Source: Streptomyces roseolilacinus
GTDB taxonomy: Bacteria > Actinomycetota > Actinomycetes > Streptomycetales > Streptomycetaceae
DNA length: 64,000 bases
Reading direction: 5' to 3'
Assembly (NCBI RefSeq): GCF_014649335.1
Contig: NZ_BMSV01000001.1
Coordinates: 682,001 to 746,000 of the forward strand
A program made the translations under genes and the position numbers. The notes under the pieces are model-generated. The model saw only the letters and a list, made by a program, of their open reading frames with translations, was not told where the DNA came from and did no database searches. Within the stretch, counting starts at the first letter, position 1. Every line of letters begins with the position of its first letter. Shown here piece after piece: positions 28,606-39,867 of this stretch.

Positions 28606-29265
28606 CTACGCGGCGTGCTCGCCGCGGAGCGCCGCCATGGCCCGGTCGGTCACCTCGTCGACCTTGCCAAGCGCGGAGATCGTGACCACCAGGCCCTGGG
28701 CCCGGTAGTGGTCGATGATCGGCTCGGTCTGCGTGTGGTAGACCTCCAGCCGCGTGCGGACCGTGCCCTCGGAGTCGTCGTCACGCTGGTACAGCTCGCC
28801 GCCGCAGACGTCGCAGACGCCCTCCTGCTTCGGCGGGGAGTACGTCACGTGGAAGACGTGTGCGCTGTCGTTGCGGCAGATGCGGCGGCCCGCGATCCGC
28901 TTCACGACCTCGTCCTCGGGGACCTCCAGGTCCAGGACGGCGTCCAGCTTCATGTCCGCGGCCTCGAGCGTGGCGTCGAGCGCCTTCGCCTGGGCGACGT
29001 TGCGCGGGAAGCCGTCGAGCAGGAAGCCGTTCTCGGCGTCCGGCTGGTCCATGCGGTCCTTGGCCATCCCGATCGTGACCTCGTCGGGCACCAGGTTGCC
29101 GGCGTCCATGTACGCCTTGGCCTGCTTGCCCAGCTCCGTGCCCTGACTGATGTTTGCCCGGAACAGGTCACCCGTGGAGATGTGCGGAATCGACAGATTC
29201 CTGGCGAGGAACGCGGCCTGCGTCCCCTTGCCTGCTCCGGGTGGTCCGACGAGGACGATTCGCAT
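28606..29265 (-). CDS. adk: Adenylate kinase
   Basis: Balances ATP, ADP and AMP. 219 residues, long-LID form. P-loop [13 protein letters not shown] site STGDLFR, and a LID with [14 protein letters not shown] (one CxxC pair; the partner positions read as His/Ser-type residues, so a complete four-Cys zinc site is not evident). The ATG shares one base with the secY stop (TGATG), so translation is coupled to secY. Confidence 0.98.
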   Translation of the reverse strand: MRIVLVGPPGAGKGTQAAFLARNLSIPHISTGDLFRANISQGTELGKQAKAYMDAGNLVPDEVTIGMAKDRMDQPDAENGFLLDGFPRNVAQAKALDATLEAADMKLDAVLDLEVPEDEVVKRIAGRRICRNDSAHVFHVTYSPPKQEGVCDVCGGELYQRDDDSEGTVRTRLEVYHTQTEPIIDHYRAQGLVVTISALGKVDEVTDRAMAALRGEHAA

Positions 29266-30584
29266 CAGCGGAGGAACCCTTCGTAATTGCGCTGCTGGAG
29301 CTGGCTCTCGATCTGCTTCACGGTCTCCAGCCCCACACCCACGATGATGAGGATGCTCGTCCCGCCGAACGGGAAGTTGGCGTTCGCACCGCCGAAGCCC
29401 GCCAACGCCATCGTCGGCACAAGAGCGATCAGACCCAGGTACAGCGAGCCGGGCCAAGTGATCCGGTTGAGCACGTAGCTCAAGTACTCAGCAGTAGGTC
29501 GACCAGCCCGGATGCCCGGGATGAAGCCACCATACTTCTTCATGTTGTCGGCCACTTCCTCGGGGTTGAAGGAGATGGCGACGTAGAAGAAGGCGAAGAA
29601 CACGATGAGGAAGAAGTAGATCACCGTGTGGATGGGCTTGCCGTCCACCAAATGCTGCTGAATCCACGCAGACCAACCCGAGGTGCTGTTGCCCGCGAAC
29701 TGGACGATCAGGATCGGGATGTAGAGCAGCGACGAGGCGAAGATGACGGGAATCACACCCGCCTGGTTCACCTTGAGAGGGATGTACGTCGAGGTGCCGC
29801 CGTACGAGCGGCGACCGATCATGCGCTTCGCGTACTGGACCGGGATGCGGCGCTGGGCCTGCTCGACGAAGACCACCAGGGCGACCATCACGAAGCCGAT
29901 CAGGATGACCGTGCCGAACTCGATCCAGCCCTTGGCGAGCTTGCCGCTCTCCTTGATGGCCCACAGGGAGCCGGGGAAGCCGGCGGCGATCGAGATGAAC
30001 ATCAGGATCGACATGCCGTTGCCGACGCCGCGGTCGGTGACCAGCTCACCGAGCCACATGACGAGGGCGGTGCCGGCGGTCATGGTGATGACCATGACGA
30101 TGATGGTGAAGATCGACTGGTCCGGGACGATCTGGCTGGCGACGCTGCAGCCGCTGAACAGCGCACCGCTCTTGGCGGTGGCGACCAGGCCGGTGCCCTG
30201 CAGGATGGCCAGGGCGACGGTCAGGTAACGCGTGTACTGCGTGATCTTCGCCTGCCCGGACTGGCCCTCCTTCTTCAGGGCCTCGAGCCGCGGGATGACC
30301 ACGGTCAGCAGCTGAAGGATGATGCTCGCCGTGATGTACGGCATGATGCCGAGCGCGAAGATGGTGATCTGCAGCAGGGCACCACCGCTGAACATGTCCA
30401 TCAGGCCGAGCAGGTTGTTGTTGCCCTGCTGGGCCTGCTTGACACATTGCTGGACGTTCTCGTAGTTCACACCGGGAACGGGGATGTGCGCACCGAGCCG
30501 GTAGAGCACGATGATGCCGAACGTGAAGAGCAGCTTCTTACGCAGGTCGGGCGTCTTGAACGCCCGGGCGAACGCGGTGAGCAC
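29265..30584 (-). CDS. secY: Protein translocase subunit SecY
   Basis: Channel subunit of the Sec translocon. 439 residues, ten transmembrane helices, with [27 protein letters not shown] at the start and the cytoplasmic loop [12 protein letters not shown]. Unlike the compact E. coli spc operon, it lies 587 bp from rplO and beyond a terminator, so it should have its own promoter. Confidence 0.98.
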   Translation of the reverse strand: MLTAFARAFKTPDLRKKLLFTFGIIVLYRLGAHIPVPGVNYENVQQCVKQAQQGNNNLLGLMDMFSGGALLQITIFALGIMPYITASIILQLLTVVIPRLEALKKEGQSGQAKITQYTRYLTVALAILQGTGLVATAKSGALFSGCSVASQIVPDQSIFTIIVMVITMTAGTALVMWLGELVTDRGVGNGMSILMFISIAAGFPGSLWAIKESGKLAKGWIEFGTVILIGFVMVALVVFVEQAQRRIPVQYAKRMIGRRSYGGTSTYIPLKVNQAGVIPVIFASSLLYIPILIVQFAGNSTSGWSAWIQQHLVDGKPIHTVIYFFLIVFFAFFYVAISFNPEEVADNMKKYGGFIPGIRAGRPTAEYLSYVLNRITWPGSLYLGLIALVPTMALAGFGGANANFPFGGTSILIIVGVGLETVKQIESQLQQRNYEGFLR

Positions 30585-31116
30585 GGTGCCTCCTGCGACC
30601 CCCGAGCTAGCGCGTCAGAGGCGACGGGTTTGAAGAATCAGCGGTTACTTGGCAGGGCGGCGCTGTGCTGGCACAGGCCGCCCGAAGATTAATGGCGCCA
30701 CCCTACCCGGCCATGCGGCACACGGGAAACATCTGTGACCTCCCACGCCCCGAACCCGGCAGCCGGAACCCCCGCTCCCACCCCCACGTTCACCCGCAAG
30801 CGGGACGAGTCCCCCACCCGGCCTGACGGCCGGGACCACCCGCGCGGGCCCCCCGGAACGGGACGCTCCGGCTCCGCACCCCGGGCGCGACGGGCGACGC
30901 CCCTCCCCCTCCGCTTCCCCGGTCCGGTACGGCGCCGGCCGGGGCGGGGGCGATCGGGACGGGACGGCCGAAGACGGGGCGATCGGGGCGGGACGGCCGG
31001 CGCGGGGCGCCGGGGGCGGGACGGCCGCAGCGGGCACGGAAGCCCCGTACGGCCCGGTACGGGGCGTACGGGGCCTCTGGGGCCCCAACTCGGGCGCTGG
31101 GCCCGGAACATGGGAA
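30585..31116. other. secY upstream region
   Basis: About 530 bp without a gene. It holds three imperfect tandem 28-29-bp repeats (see separate entry) and a possible -10-like TAGGGT near 30700. No frame has a plausible ribosome-binding site. Confidence 0.55.
30947..31031. repeat. Three imperfect tandem 28-29-bp repeats
   Basis: Units 30947-30975, 30976-31003 and 31004-31031 share the pattern GGGGCGATCGGG.CGGGACGGCC. They lie in the long secY leader or promoter region. Confidence 0.8.
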
Positions 31117-31154
31117 AGGCCTGGTGAAGCGCCCTGAGGCGCCTCACCAGGCCT
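31117..31154 (-). terminator. spc operon terminator downstream of rplO
   Basis: 17-bp stem with a single mismatch and CTGA loop (arms AGGCCTGGTGARGCGCC), 18 nt past the rplO stop, followed on the minus strand by CTTTCCC. Confidence 0.85.
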
Positions 31155-31171
31155 TCACGTCAAGCCGAGGC

Positions 31172-31627
31172 TCAGACGAGCTCGGTGACCGTTCCGCCGG
31201 CGGCGGTGATCTTCTCCTTGGCGGAGCCGGAGACGGCGTCGACCGTCACCTGCAGCGCCACGGAGACCTCGCCCTGACCCAGCACCTTGACGAGCTGGTT
31301 CTTGCGAACCGCGCCCTTGGCGACCAGGTCGGCGACCGTCACCTCGCCACCCTCGGGGTAGAGGGAGGCGAGCTTGTCCAGGTTCACGACCTGGTACTCG
31401 GTCTTGAACGGGTTCTTGAAGCCCTTCAGCTTCGGGAGACGCATGTGGAGGGGCATCTGGCCACCCTCGAAGCGCTCCGGAACCTGGTAACGGGCCTTCG
31501 TGCCCTTGGTACCACGACCGGCCGTCTTACCCTTCGACGCCTCACCGCGACCCACACGGGTCTTCGCGGTCTTGGCGCCCGGGGCGGGACGGAGGTTGTG
31601 GATCTTGAGCGGGTTGTTCTCCGCCAT
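31172..31627 (-). CDS. rplO: 50S ribosomal protein L15
   Basis: 151 residues: [38 protein letters not shown] region with the glycine-rich rRNA-binding arm, and the L15 signature toward the C-terminus ([11 protein letters not shown] region). Last gene of the spc operon before the terminator; 2 bp after rpmD. Confidence 0.98.
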   Translation of the reverse strand: MAENNPLKIHNLRPAPGAKTAKTRVGRGEASKGKTAGRGTKGTKARYQVPERFEGGQMPLHMRLPKLKGFKNPFKTEYQVVNLDKLASLYPEGGEVTVADLVAKGAVRKNQLVKVLGQGEVSVALQVTVDAVSGSAKEKITAAGGTVTELV

Positions 31628-31629
31628 GA

Positions 31630-31812
31630 TCAGTCGACCTCCTCGACCGTCACGAGGTGGCGGACGGTGTGCACCATGCCGCGGAACTCGGGGCGGTCCT
31701 CCTTGACGACCTGCGTGTTGATGCCCTTGAGACCAAGGGAACGCAGGGTGTCACGGTGGTTCTGCTTGCTGCCGATGTACGACTTCGTCTGCGTGATCTT
31801 GAGGCGAGCCAT
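31630..31812 (-). CDS. rpmD: 50S ribosomal protein L30
   Basis: 60 residues, [20 protein letters not shown] onward, compact bacterial form. The ATG shares one base with the rpsE stop codon. Confidence 0.97.
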   Translation of the reverse strand: MARLKITQTKSYIGSKQNHRDTLRSLGLKGINTQVVKEDRPEFRGMVHTVRHLVTVEEVD

Positions 31813-32417
31813 TACGCACCCACCCCGGCACGCGCACGCAGCAGGGCCGCGGGGGCGACGTCCTCGAGGGGCAGACCGCGGCGGGCCGCGATCTCCTCGG
31901 GACGCTGCAGGCCCTTCAGGGCCTCCACGGTCGCGTGCACGATGTTGATCGCGTTGGACGAGCCGAGCGACTTCGACAGGATGTCGTGGACGCCGGCGCA
32001 CTCGAGCACGGCACGCACCGGGCCACCGGCGATGACGCCGGTACCGGGGGAAGCAGGCTTGAGCAGGACGACGCCCGCGGCCTTCTCGCCCGTGATCGGG
32101 TGCGGGATGGTGCCCTGGATGCGCGGGACCTTGAAGAAGTGCTTCTTGGCCTCCTCAACACCCTTGGCGATGGCGGCCGGCACCTCCTTGGCCTTGCCGT
32201 AACCGACACCCACGGTGCCGTCACCGTCGCCCACCACGACCAGCGCGGTGAAGCTGAAGCGACGACCACCCTTCACAACCTTGGCGACGCGGTTGATCGC
32301 GACGACGCGCTCAACGTACGCGGTCTTCTCGGCGGCAGCAGCGCCGCCGTCACGGCCCTTCCGGTCCCGCCGCTCGCCGCCACCGGCACCGCTTCCGCGG
32401 CGCTGGGGTCCAGCCAT
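31812..32417 (-). CDS. rpsE: 30S ribosomal protein S5
   Basis: Decoding-fidelity protein. 201 residues: a Gly/Arg/Ala-rich N-terminal extension (~35), the S5 dsRNA-binding domain [33 protein letters not shown] and a C-terminal fold with [16 protein letters not shown]. Overlaps rpmD by one base. Confidence 0.98.
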   Translation of the reverse strand: MAGPQRRGSGAGGGERRDRKGRDGGAAAAEKTAYVERVVAINRVAKVVKGGRRFSFTALVVVGDGDGTVGVGYGKAKEVPAAIAKGVEEAKKHFFKVPRIQGTIPHPITGEKAAGVVLLKPASPGTGVIAGGPVRAVLECAGVHDILSKSLGSSNAINIVHATVEALKGLQRPEEIAARRGLPLEDVAPAALLRARAGVGA

Positions 32418-32460
32418 TGGAATTACCTCTCTTCGTTTTCCGCTGAGCTACGGAACCGGC

Positions 32461-32844
32461 TCAGAACTTCAGGCCGGCTTCGCGGGCGGCGTCCGCCAGG
32501 GCGGCGATGCGCCCGGCGTACCTGTTGCCGCCACGGTCGAACACGACAGCCTCGACGCCGGCGGCCTTGGCGCGCTCGGCGACGAGCTTGCCGACCTGCT
32601 GGGCCTTGGCCGACTTGTCGCCTTCGCCGCCGCGGATGGACGCGTCCAGGGTCGACGCCGACGCCACGGTGTGACCCGCGATGTCGTCGATGACCTGGGC
32701 GGTGATCCCACGGTTGGACCGGGTCACGACCAGGCGCGGACGCTCAGCGGTACCCGAGACCTTCTTGCGGATGCGGATGTGGCGACGCTTCAGAGCAGCG
32801 CCCTTGTAGGCCTTGCCCTTGGCAATCTTCACGCCGTATGCCAT
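32461..32844 (-). CDS. rplR: 50S ribosomal protein L18
   Basis: 5S rRNA-binding protein. 127 residues: [39 protein letters not shown] and the C-terminal [26 protein letters not shown]. 3 bp after rplF. Confidence 0.98.
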   Translation of the reverse strand: MAYGVKIAKGKAYKGAALKRRHIRIRKKVSGTAERPRLVVTRSNRGITAQVIDDIAGHTVASASTLDASIRGGEGDKSAKAQQVGKLVAERAKAAGVEAVVFDRGGNRYAGRIAALADAAREAGLKF

Positions 32845-32847
32845 GGC

Positions 32848-33387
32848 TTACTTACCAGCCTTTCCGACCTTGCGGCGGATGACCTCGCCCGCGTACTTCA
32901 CGCCCTTGGCCTTGTACGGGTCGGGCTTGCGCAGCTTGCGGATGTTCGCGGCGACCTCGCCGACCTTCTGCTTGTCGATGCCCTCGACCGAGAACTTGGT
33001 CGGCGAGTCGACCTTGAACGAGATGCCCTCGGGCGCCTCGACGAGGATCGGGTGGCTGTAGCCGAGCTGGAACTCCAGGTCGGAGCCCTTCGCGGCGACG
33101 CGGTAACCGACACCGCTGATCTCGAGCGCCTTCGTGTACCCCTGGGTCACACCGGTGATCATGTTGGCCACCAGCGTGCGGGACAGGCCGTGCAGGGCCT
33201 TGTTCTGACGCTCATCGTTGGGGCGGGTGACGTTCAGAACGCCGTCCTCACCCTTGACGATCTCGATCGGCGCGGCGACGGTGTGGCTGAGGGTGCCCTT
33301 GGGGCCCTTCACCTGGACCGTACGGCCATCGATGGTGACGTCCACGCCGGCGGGAACCGTGATGGGGAGCTTGCCGATACGCGACAT
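32848..33387 (-). CDS. rplF: 50S ribosomal protein L6
   Basis: 179 residues with two L6 repeats; [20 protein letters not shown] at the start and the signature [19 protein letters not shown] at the end. Between rpsH and rplR. Confidence 0.98.
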   Translation of the reverse strand: MSRIGKLPITVPAGVDVTIDGRTVQVKGPKGTLSHTVAAPIEIVKGEDGVLNVTRPNDERQNKALHGLSRTLVANMITGVTQGYTKALEISGVGYRVAAKGSDLEFQLGYSHPILVEAPEGISFKVDSPTKFSVEGIDKQKVGEVAANIRKLRKPDPYKAKGVKYAGEVIRRKVGKAGK

Positions 33388-33408
33388 TGGCTTTTCCTCC
33401 GTTCCCGA

Positions 33409-33807
33409 CTACCAGACGTAGGCGAGGACTTCCCCACCCACGCCCTTCTTCTGCGCCTGCTGGCCGGTCAGGAGGCCGTGCGACGTGGAGATGATCGCCA
33501 CGCCGAGACCACCGAGGACCTTCGGCAGATTGGTGGACTTCGCGTAGACCCGGAGACCGGGCTTCGAGATCCGCTTGATGCCCGCGATGGAGCGCTCACG
33601 GTTCGGGCCGAACTTCAGCTCGAGGACGAGGTTCTTGCCGACCTCGGCGTCCTCGACCTTCCAGCCCGTGATGAAGCCCTCCTGCTTGAGGATCTCCGCG
33701 ATGTGGGACTTGATCTTGCTGTGCGGCATCGTCACGGTGTCGTGGTACGCCGAGTTCGCGTTCCGCAGACGCGTAAGCATGTCTGCGATCGGATCAGTCA
33801 TGGTCAT
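33409..33807 (-). CDS. rpsH: 30S ribosomal protein S8
   Basis: 132 residues, [22 protein letters not shown], ending [26 protein letters not shown]. Start chosen at the first of two close ATGs. In many bacteria S8 represses the spc operon by binding its mRNA; that site was not sought here. Confidence 0.98.
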   Translation of the reverse strand: MTMTDPIADMLTRLRNANSAYHDTVTMPHSKIKSHIAEILKQEGFITGWKVEDAEVGKNLVLELKFGPNRERSIAGIKRISKPGLRVYAKSTNLPKVLGGLGVAIISTSHGLLTGQQAQKKGVGGEVLAYVW

Positions 33808-34016
33808 GAATTGGCCTTCGGCCTCTCTCGCCGGGGTTTCCTGTATGCGCCATCCCTCTCCCCGCTCATGGGCGGGACGGGTGCGGTGCGGGGACCTACG
33901 GCGTAGTAAGTCGTACGGGCGGCAGGCGCCCAACCCCACAAGCCTACGGCATGTGGAGAAGGGCCCCTGCCGACCAGATGCTTACCGAGAGCCTGGCATC
34001 AACCCAACTGGGTTGA

Positions 34017-34202
34017 TTACCAGGAGCTCTTGGTCACGCCCGGCAGCTCGCCACGGTGAGCCATCTCACGAAGGCACACGCGGCACAGGCCGAACTTGCG
34101 GTAGACGGAGTGGGGCCGGCCGCAGCGCTGGCAGCGGGTGTACGCGCGCACACCGAACTTCGGCTTGCGGGCGGCCTTAGCGATCAGAGCCTTCTTCGCC
34201 AC
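34017..34202 (-). CDS. rpsZ: 30S ribosomal protein S14, zinc-binding type Z
   Basis: 61 residues from GTG ([20 protein letters not shown]). Zinc ribbon [20 protein letters not shown] with both CxxC pairs intact, so this is the C+ (zinc-dependent) form; Streptomyces usually carries a C- paralogue under Zur control elsewhere. 2 bp after rplE. About 200 bp separate it from rpsH. Confidence 0.97.
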   Translation of the reverse strand: MAKKALIAKAARKPKFGVRAYTRCQRCGRPHSVYRKFGLCRVCLREMAHRGELPGVTKSSW

Positions 34203-34204
34203 GG

Positions 34205-34762
34205 TCAGTTCTCCTTGAACGGGAAGCCGAGGTGACGGAGGAGGGCACGACCCTCGTCGTCGTTGGTCGCCGTGGTGACCACGGTGATGTCCATGCCCCG
34301 GACCCGGTCGATCTTGTCCTGGTCGATCTCGTGGAACATGACCTGCTCCGTGAGACCGAAGGTGTAGTTGCCACGGCCGTCGAACTGCTTCGGGGACAGA
34401 CCGCGGAAGTCGCGGATGCGCGGCAGCGCGAGCGACAGGGTGCGGTCCAGGAACTCCCACATGCGGTCGCCACGGAGCGTGACGTGGGCACCGATCGGCT
34501 GGCCCTCACGCAGCTTGAACTGCGCGATGGACTTGCGGGCCTTGGTGACGGCCGGCTTCTGACCGGTGATCGTGGTGAGGTCGCGGATGGCGCCCTCGAT
34601 CAGCTTGGAGTCGCGGGCGGCGTCGCCCACACCCATGTTGACCACGATCTTGACGAGGCCCGGAACCTGCATGACGTTCTCGTACTTGAACTCGTCACGC
34701 AGCTTGCCGAGGATCTCCTCGCGGTACTTCGTCTTCAGACGCGGGGTCGTGGTGGTAGCCAT
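34205..34762 (-). CDS. rplE: 50S ribosomal protein L5
   Basis: 5S rRNA-binding protein of the central protuberance. 185 residues: [46 protein letters not shown], and [24 protein letters not shown] shares a base with the rplX stop. Confidence 0.98.
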   Translation of the reverse strand: MATTTTPRLKTKYREEILGKLRDEFKYENVMQVPGLVKIVVNMGVGDAARDSKLIEGAIRDLTTITGQKPAVTKARKSIAQFKLREGQPIGAHVTLRGDRMWEFLDRTLSLALPRIRDFRGLSPKQFDGRGNYTFGLTEQVMFHEIDQDKIDRVRGMDITVVTTATNDDEGRALLRHLGFPFKEN

Positions 34763-35085
34763 CAGATGTCCTCACCCGTCCGCTTGGCAACGCGGATCTT
34801 GTTGCCGTCCTCGTCGAAGCGGTAACCGACGCGGGTCACGACCTTGTTGCCGTCCTTCTCCACCACGAGCTGAACGTTGCTCACGTGGATGGGGGCTTCG
34901 ACCGTGACGATGCCGCCGGCCTGCGAGGCGCGGCCCGGCTGGTTCGCCTTGGTGTGCTTCTTGACCCGGTTGACACCCTCGACCAGGACGCGGTCCTCGC
35001 GGGGGAAGGCCGCGATGACCTTGCCCTGCTTGCCCTTGTCCTTGCCGGTGATGACCTGGACCAGGTCACCCTTCTTGATCTTCAT
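34762..35085 (-). CDS. rplX: 50S ribosomal protein L24
   Basis: Assembly-initiating protein with an N-terminal KOW motif ([20 protein letters not shown]). 107 residues. Two bases after rplN. Confidence 0.98.
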   Translation of the reverse strand: MKIKKGDLVQVITGKDKGKQGKVIAAFPREDRVLVEGVNRVKKHTKANQPGRASQAGGIVTVEAPIHVSNVQLVVEKDGNKVVTRVGYRFDEDGNKIRVAKRTGEDI

Positions 35086-35087
35086 GC

Positions 35088-35456
35088 TTACAGCACCTCC
35101 GGCGCGAGCGAGATGATCTTCATGAACTTCTTCTCGCGCAGCTCACGGCCGACCGGGCCGAAGATACGGGTGCCGCGAGGGTCGCCGTCGTTCTTCAGAA
35201 TGACGGCGGCGTTCTCGTCGAAGCGGATGTACGAGCCGTCCTGGCGGCGGCGCTCCTTGACGGTGCGAACGATGACCGCCTTGACGACGTCACCCTTCTT
35301 CACGTTGCCACCGGGGATCGCGTCCTTGACGGTGGCGACGATGACGTCACCGATGCCCGCGTAGCGGCGACCGGAGCCACCGAGCACACGGATGCAAAGG
35401 ATCTCCTTCGCACCAGTGTTGTCGGCGACACGAAGTCGCGACTCCTGCTGGATCAC
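35088..35456 (-). CDS. rplN: 50S ribosomal protein L14
   Basis: 122 residues from a GTG ([18 protein letters not shown]) with AGGAGA upstream; the signature is [25 protein letters not shown] region. A 100-bp gap separates it from rpsQ. Confidence 0.98.
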   Translation of the reverse strand: MIQQESRLRVADNTGAKEILCIRVLGGSGRRYAGIGDVIVATVKDAIPGGNVKKGDVVKAVIVRTVKERRRQDGSYIRFDENAAVILKNDGDPRGTRIFGPVGRELREKKFMKIISLAPEVL

Positions 35457-35556
35457 GTCTATCTCCTGATTGTCTGCCGGTTCCCGGTGCCCGTGGGCGA
35501 ACCCACGGGACACCGAGCCTGGCGGAACGAACCTGAAGGGTTACCCCTTCAAGTGA

Positions 35557-35841
35557 TTACTTGGCCTTCTCGAGGATCTCGACGACGCGCCAGCGCTTCG
35601 TCGCGGACAGCGGCCGGGTCTCCATGAGGAGGACGCGGTCGCCGACACCCGCGGCGTTCTGCTCGTCGTGCGCCTTGAGCTTGTTCGTACGGCGGATGAC
35701 CTTGCCGTACAGGGCGTGCTTGACGCGGTCCTCGACGGCGACGACGACGGTCTTGTCCATCTTGTCGCTGACGACGTAACCCTCGCGGGTCTTGCGGAAG
35801 CCGCGCGCTTCAGTCTTCTCAGTCACGTTGTTCTCGCTCAT
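35557..35841 (-). CDS. rpsQ: 30S ribosomal protein S17
   Basis: 94-residue OB-fold primary-binding protein: [29 protein letters not shown]. The ATG shares one base with the rpmC stop. Confidence 0.98.
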   Translation of the reverse strand: MSENNVTEKTEARGFRKTREGYVVSDKMDKTVVVAVEDRVKHALYGKVIRRTNKLKAHDEQNAAGVGDRVLLMETRPLSATKRWRVVEILEKAK

Positions 35842-36065
35842 CAGGCGCTCTCCACCGTCTCGATGCCGAGCTCACGCTCACGCATGAGGGTGTAGATCCG
35901 GGCGATGTCCTTGCGGACGGCCTTCAGCCGGCCGTGGTTCTCGAGCTGCCCGGTCGCCGCCTGGAAACGGAGGTTGAACAGCTCTTCCTTGGCCTCGCGG
36001 AGCTTGCCGACAAGCTCCTCGTTGCCCAGCTCGCGCAGCTCGGACGCCTTGGTACCGGCCGACAT
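35841..36065 (-). CDS. rpmC: 50S ribosomal protein L29
   Basis: 74 residues from the ATG ([21 protein letters not shown]); a GTG directly before it is an alternative start. It is a two-helix protein near the exit tunnel. ATG overlaps the rplP stop as TGATG. Confidence 0.96.
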   Translation of the reverse strand: MSAGTKASELRELGNEELVGKLREAKEELFNLRFQAATGQLENHGRLKAVRKDIARIYTLMRERELGIETVESA

Positions 36066-36484
36066 CACGCCTCACCTGCCTCGCGCCGAACGATCCGGCA
36101 CTTCATCGGAAGCTTGTGAGCAGCGCGGGTAAGCGCCTCACGCGCAATCTTCTCGTTCGGGTAGGACAGCTCGAACATCACCCGACCGGGCTTGACGTTC
36201 GCGACCCACCACTCAGGGGAACCCTTACCGGAACCCATGCGGGTCTCGGCGGGCTTCTTGGTCAGCGGGCGGTCCGGGTAGATGTTGATCCAGACCTTGC
36301 CGCCACGCTTGATGTGGCGGGTCATCGCGATACGAGCCGCCTCGATCTGGCGGTTGGTCACGTACGCCGGAGTCAGGGCCTGGATGCCGTACTCGCCGAA
36401 CGCAACCTGCGTACCACCCTTGGACATACCGCTGCGCTTCGGGTGGTGCTGCTTGCGGTGCTTGACCCTACGGGGGATCAGCAT
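36065..36484 (-). CDS. rplP: 50S ribosomal protein L16
   Basis: 139 residues: [50 protein letters not shown], and [19 protein letters not shown] (L16 signature). Contacts the A-site tRNA elbow and is a known site of evernimicin-type resistance. Confidence 0.98.
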   Translation of the reverse strand: MLIPRRVKHRKQHHPKRSGMSKGGTQVAFGEYGIQALTPAYVTNRQIEAARIAMTRHIKRGGKVWINIYPDRPLTKKPAETRMGSGKGSPEWWVANVKPGRVMFELSYPNEKIAREALTRAAHKLPMKCRIVRREAGEA

Positions 36485-36489
36485 TTCGG

Positions 36490-37317
36490 TCAGGCCTCCG
36501 TTCCGGTGCTCTCAGCCGGAGCAGCGGCAGCGGCCTCGGCCTTGGGGGCCTCGGCAGCGGCGTTCTGCTGCGGCTTGCGGCCGCGACCGCCACGCTCGCC
36601 ACCACGGCCACCGCGGGCCGGGCGGTCGGCACCGCCGCGGGCCGGGCGGTTGCCGGCGCGGGCAGCGGCGTTCTCGGCGCGAACCTCGGCGATGTTCTTG
36701 ACGTCGCCCTTGTAGATCCAGACCTTCACGCCGATGCGGCCGAAGGTGGTCTTGGCCTCGAAGAAGCCGTACTCGACGTTCGCGCGGAGCGTGTGCAGCG
36801 GCACACGGCCCTCGCGGTAGAACTCCGAGCGGGACATCTCGGCGCCGCCGAGACGGCCACCACACTGGATCTTGATGCCCTTGGCGCCGGCCTTCATCGC
36901 CGACTGCATGCTCTTGCGCATGGCACGGCGGAAGGAGACGCGGGAGGACAGCTGCTCGGCAACGGCCTGGGCCACGAGCTGAGCGTCGACCTCGGGGTTC
37001 TTGACCTCGAGGATGTTCAGCTGGACCTGCTTGCCGGTGAGCTTCTCGAGGTCGCCGCGGATGCGGTCGGCCTCGGCGCCGCGGCGGCCGATGACGATGC
37101 CCGGACGGGCGGTGTGGATGTCCACGCGGACGCGGTCACGGGTGCGCTCGATCTCCACCTTGGAGATGCCGGCGCGCTCCATGCCGGACGTCATCATCCG
37201 ACGGATGGCGACGTCTTCCTTGACGTAGTCCTTGTACAGCTTGTCGGCGTACCAGCGCGACTTGAAGTCGGTGGTGATGCCGAGCCGGAACCCATGCGGG
37301 TTTACCTTCTGGCCCAT
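36490..37317 (-). CDS. rpsC: 30S ribosomal protein S3
   Basis: mRNA-entry protein. 275 residues: type II KH domain (about 40-105, with [21 protein letters not shown]) and the S3 C-domain. An actinobacterial tail after ~215 is RGG-rich (RPARGG repeats) then Ala-rich. Confidence 0.98.
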   Translation of the reverse strand: MGQKVNPHGFRLGITTDFKSRWYADKLYKDYVKEDVAIRRMMTSGMERAGISKVEIERTRDRVRVDIHTARPGIVIGRRGAEADRIRGDLEKLTGKQVQLNILEVKNPEVDAQLVAQAVAEQLSSRVSFRRAMRKSMQSAMKAGAKGIKIQCGGRLGGAEMSRSEFYREGRVPLHTLRANVEYGFFEAKTTFGRIGVKVWIYKGDVKNIAEVRAENAAARAGNRPARGGADRPARGGRGGERGGRGRKPQQNAAAEAPKAEAAAAAPAESTGTEA

Positions 37318-37697
37318 TACCGGGTTCCTTCCTTGCTGCTGACGACCACGGTGATGTGGCTGGTCCGCTTACGGATCCGGTAGGCGCGGCCCTGGGCGCG
37401 CGGCCGGAACCGCTTCAGGGTCGGACCCTCATCCACGTACGCCTCGCTGATGTACAGCGCGGAGGCGTCCGTCTGGTCGTAGTTGTGCGCGGCGTTCGCG
37501 ATGGCGCTGTCCAGCACCTTCTTGACCGGCACGCTCGCGGCCTGCGGGGCGAAACGCAGGACCGCCTGAGCCTCCGTGGCGTCCATGCCACGGATGAGGT
37601 CCACCACGCGGCGGGCCTTCATGGGCGTGACGCGGATGTACCGCGCCTGGGCCCTGGCTTCCATGGTTGTCCCTTCAGTGTCTGACACGTTCGTCAT
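37317..37697 (-). CDS. rplV: 50S ribosomal protein L22
   Basis: 126 residues. Its beta-hairpin lines the exit tunnel. [25 protein letters not shown], and the signature [29 protein letters not shown] region. A second ATG at 37664 (MEARAQ) has a better ribosome-binding site (AAGGGA) and may be the true start. Confidence 0.97.
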   Translation of the reverse strand: MTNVSDTEGTTMEARAQARYIRVTPMKARRVVDLIRGMDATEAQAVLRFAPQAASVPVKKVLDSAIANAAHNYDQTDASALYISEAYVDEGPTLKRFRPRAQGRAYRIRKRTSHITVVVSSKEGTR

Positions 37698-37713
37698 GGT
37701 CTGTCACCCCGCG

Positions 37714-37995
37714 TTAGCGGCGCTTCGACTTCCGGTCGTCCTTGACGTGGCCGCGGAAGGTGCGAGTCGGCGAGAACTCGCCGAGCTTGTGGCCGACCAT
37801 CGACTCGGTGACGAACACCGGGATGTGGGTCTTGCCGTTGTGCACCGCGATCGTGTGGCCGAGCATGGCCGGGACGATCATCGAGCGACGGGACCAGGTC
37901 TTGATGACGTTCTTGGTGCCGGCTTCGTTCTGAGTGTCCACCTTCTTGATCAGGTGGTCGTCGACGAAGGGCCCCTTCTTGAGACTACGCGGCAT
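37714..37995 (-). CDS. rpsS: 30S ribosomal protein S19
   Basis: 93 residues: [20 protein letters not shown] and the signature [21 protein letters not shown] region. Between rplB and rplV. Confidence 0.98.
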   Translation of the reverse strand: MPRSLKKGPFVDDHLIKKVDTQNEAGTKNVIKTWSRRSMIVPAMLGHTIAVHNGKTHIPVFVTESMVGHKLGEFSPTRTFRGHVKDDRKSKRR

Positions 37996-38007
37996 CTAAA
38001 CCCGCTC

Positions 38008-38844
38008 CTAGCGCTTCTTGTTCGTCTTGCGGCGGCGGACGATGTACTTGTTGCTCGCCTTCTTGGGAGAACGAGTACGACCCTCCTTCTGACCCCACGG
38101 GGAGACCGGGTGGCGACCACCGGAGGTCTTGCCCTCACCACCACCGTGCGGGTGGTCAACCGGGTTCATCGCCACACCGCGGACGGTCGGGCGGACGCCC
38201 AGCCAGCGCTTGCGGCCGGCCTTGCCCCAGTTGATGTTCGACTGCTCGGCGTTGCCGACCTCGCCGATCGTGGCGCGGCAGCGGACGTCGACCAGGCGGA
38301 TCTCACCGGACGGCATGCGGAGGTGGGCCATCGAGCCCTCCTTCGCGAGCAGCTGCACGGAGGCACCCGCGGAGCGGGCGAACTTGGCGCCACCACCGGG
38401 ACGGAGCTCGATCGCGTGGATCGTGGTACCGACCGGGATGTTGCGCAGCGCCAGGTTGTTGCCGGGCTTGATGTCAGCGCCGGGACCGTTCTCGATCCGG
38501 TCGCCCTGGTTCAGGCCACGGGGGGCGATGATGTAGCGCTTCTCGCCGTCCGCGTAGTGCAGGAGCGCGATGCGCGCGGTGCGGTTCGGGTCGTACTCGA
38601 TGTGAGCGACCTTCGCCGGCACGCCGTCCTTGTCGTGACGACGGAAGTCGATCACTCGGTAGGCGCGCTTGTGGCCACCGCCCTGGTGGCGGACGGTCAC
38701 ACGACCGGTGTTGTTACGGCCGCCCTTGCTGTGCAGGGGGCGGACCAGCGACTTCTCCGGCGTGGACCGCGTGATCTCGACAAAGTCGGCGACGCTGGAG
38801 CCACGACGGCCCGGAGTCGTCGGCTTGTACTTGCGGATACCCAT
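38008..38844 (-). CDS. rplB: 50S ribosomal protein L2
   Basis: Peptidyl-transferase-region protein. 278 residues: [21 protein letters not shown], and the signature [20 protein letters not shown] with the functionally important His in DHPHGGG. Confidence 0.98.
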   Translation of the reverse strand: MGIRKYKPTTPGRRGSSVADFVEITRSTPEKSLVRPLHSKGGRNNTGRVTVRHQGGGHKRAYRVIDFRRHDKDGVPAKVAHIEYDPNRTARIALLHYADGEKRYIIAPRGLNQGDRIENGPGADIKPGNNLALRNIPVGTTIHAIELRPGGGAKFARSAGASVQLLAKEGSMAHLRMPSGEIRLVDVRCRATIGEVGNAEQSNINWGKAGRKRWLGVRPTVRGVAMNPVDHPHGGGEGKTSGGRHPVSPWGQKEGRTRSPKKASNKYIVRRRKTNKKR

Positions 38845-38885
38845 TTCTCAGTCCTCGTCCGATATTCGGACGATCCAGACCGCCC

Positions 38886-39209
38886 TTAGGCGGTCGGACC
38901 GCCGAAGATGTCGATACGGTTGCCCTCGGCAAGGGTCACGATGGCGCGCTTCGTGTTGGCGCGCTTGCCGTAACCGGTGCGGGTGCGCTTGCGCTTGCCC
39001 TGCCGGTTGATCGTGTTGACCCCGGTGACCTTGACCGAGAAGACCGCCTCGACGGCCTGCTTGATCTGGGTCTTGTTGGCGCGCGGGTCGACGACGAACG
39101 TGTACTTGTTCTCGTCCAGCAGCGCGTAGCTCTTCTCGGAGACAACCGGCTTGACGAGAATGTCGCGCGGGTCCGTGAAGGTCTTGCTGGTGACGACGGC
39201 CTCAGTCAT
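38886..39209 (-). CDS. rplW: 50S ribosomal protein L23
   Basis: Exit-tunnel protein that docks trigger factor and SRP. 107 residues: [29 protein letters not shown]. Last base of its ATG region touches the rplD stop. Confidence 0.98.
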   Translation of the reverse strand: MTEAVVTSKTFTDPRDILVKPVVSEKSYALLDENKYTFVVDPRANKTQIKQAVEAVFSVKVTGVNTINRQGKRKRTRTGYGKRANTKRAIVTLAEGNRIDIFGGPTA

Positions 39210-39859
39210 CAGGCGTCGCTCCCTTCGGTCTCAACGGCCTTGGGGCCAGACACGAAGGACTCGAAGGCGGCCTTGGTGAAGACCACGTCGTCGGAGACGA
39301 GCACGTCGTACGTGTTCAGCTGGCCCGGCTCCAGGATGTGCACCTGGGGCAGGTTGCGGGCGGAGAGCCACGCGGCCTCGTCGGAGCGCTCGACGACCAG
39401 GAGCAGGTTCTTGCGCTCCGAGATCTTGCCGAACAGCGTCTTGGCGGCCTTGGTGGAGATCTCACCCTCGACCACGCCGGTGACGACGTGGATACGCGAG
39501 TGGCGGGCCCGGTCGGAGAGGGCACCGCGCAGGGCGGCGGCCTTCATCTTCTTCGGGGTCCGCTGGGAGTAGTCACGCGGCACGGGGCCGTGGACGACGC
39601 CACCACCGGCGAACTGCGGGGCGCGGGTCGAACCCTGACGGGCGCGGCCGGTGCCCTTCTGGCGGTAGGGCTTCTTGCCACCGCCGCGGACTTCGCCACG
39701 GGTCTTGGTCTTGTGCGTGCCCTGACGGGCAGCGGCCAGCTGGGCGACGACGACCTGGTGGATCAGCGGAACGCTGGTCTTCGCGTCGAAGATCTCCGCG
39801 GGGAGCTCGACGGTCCCGGCCTTGTCGCCTGCCGGCGAAAGGATGTCAATGGTGCTCAT
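39209..39859 (-). CDS. rplD: 50S ribosomal protein L4
   Basis: 216 residues; the tunnel-constriction loop is [26 protein letters not shown]. In E. coli L4 autoregulates the S10 operon; no E. coli-type leader was recognised here. 8 bp after rplC. Confidence 0.98.
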   Translation of the reverse strand: MSTIDILSPAGDKAGTVELPAEIFDAKTSVPLIHQVVVAQLAAARQGTHKTKTRGEVRGGGKKPYRQKGTGRARQGSTRAPQFAGGGVVHGPVPRDYSQRTPKKMKAAALRGALSDRARHSRIHVVTGVVEGEISTKAAKTLFGKISERKNLLLVVERSDEAAWLSARNLPQVHILEPGQLNTYDVLVSDDVVFTKAAFESFVSGPKAVETEGSDA

Positions 39860-39867
39860 CGGTTACC

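Noticed and set aside
30735..31127. Plus-strand frame in the secY upstream region
   Set aside because: Composition follows the GC-rich repeats and no start signal is present.
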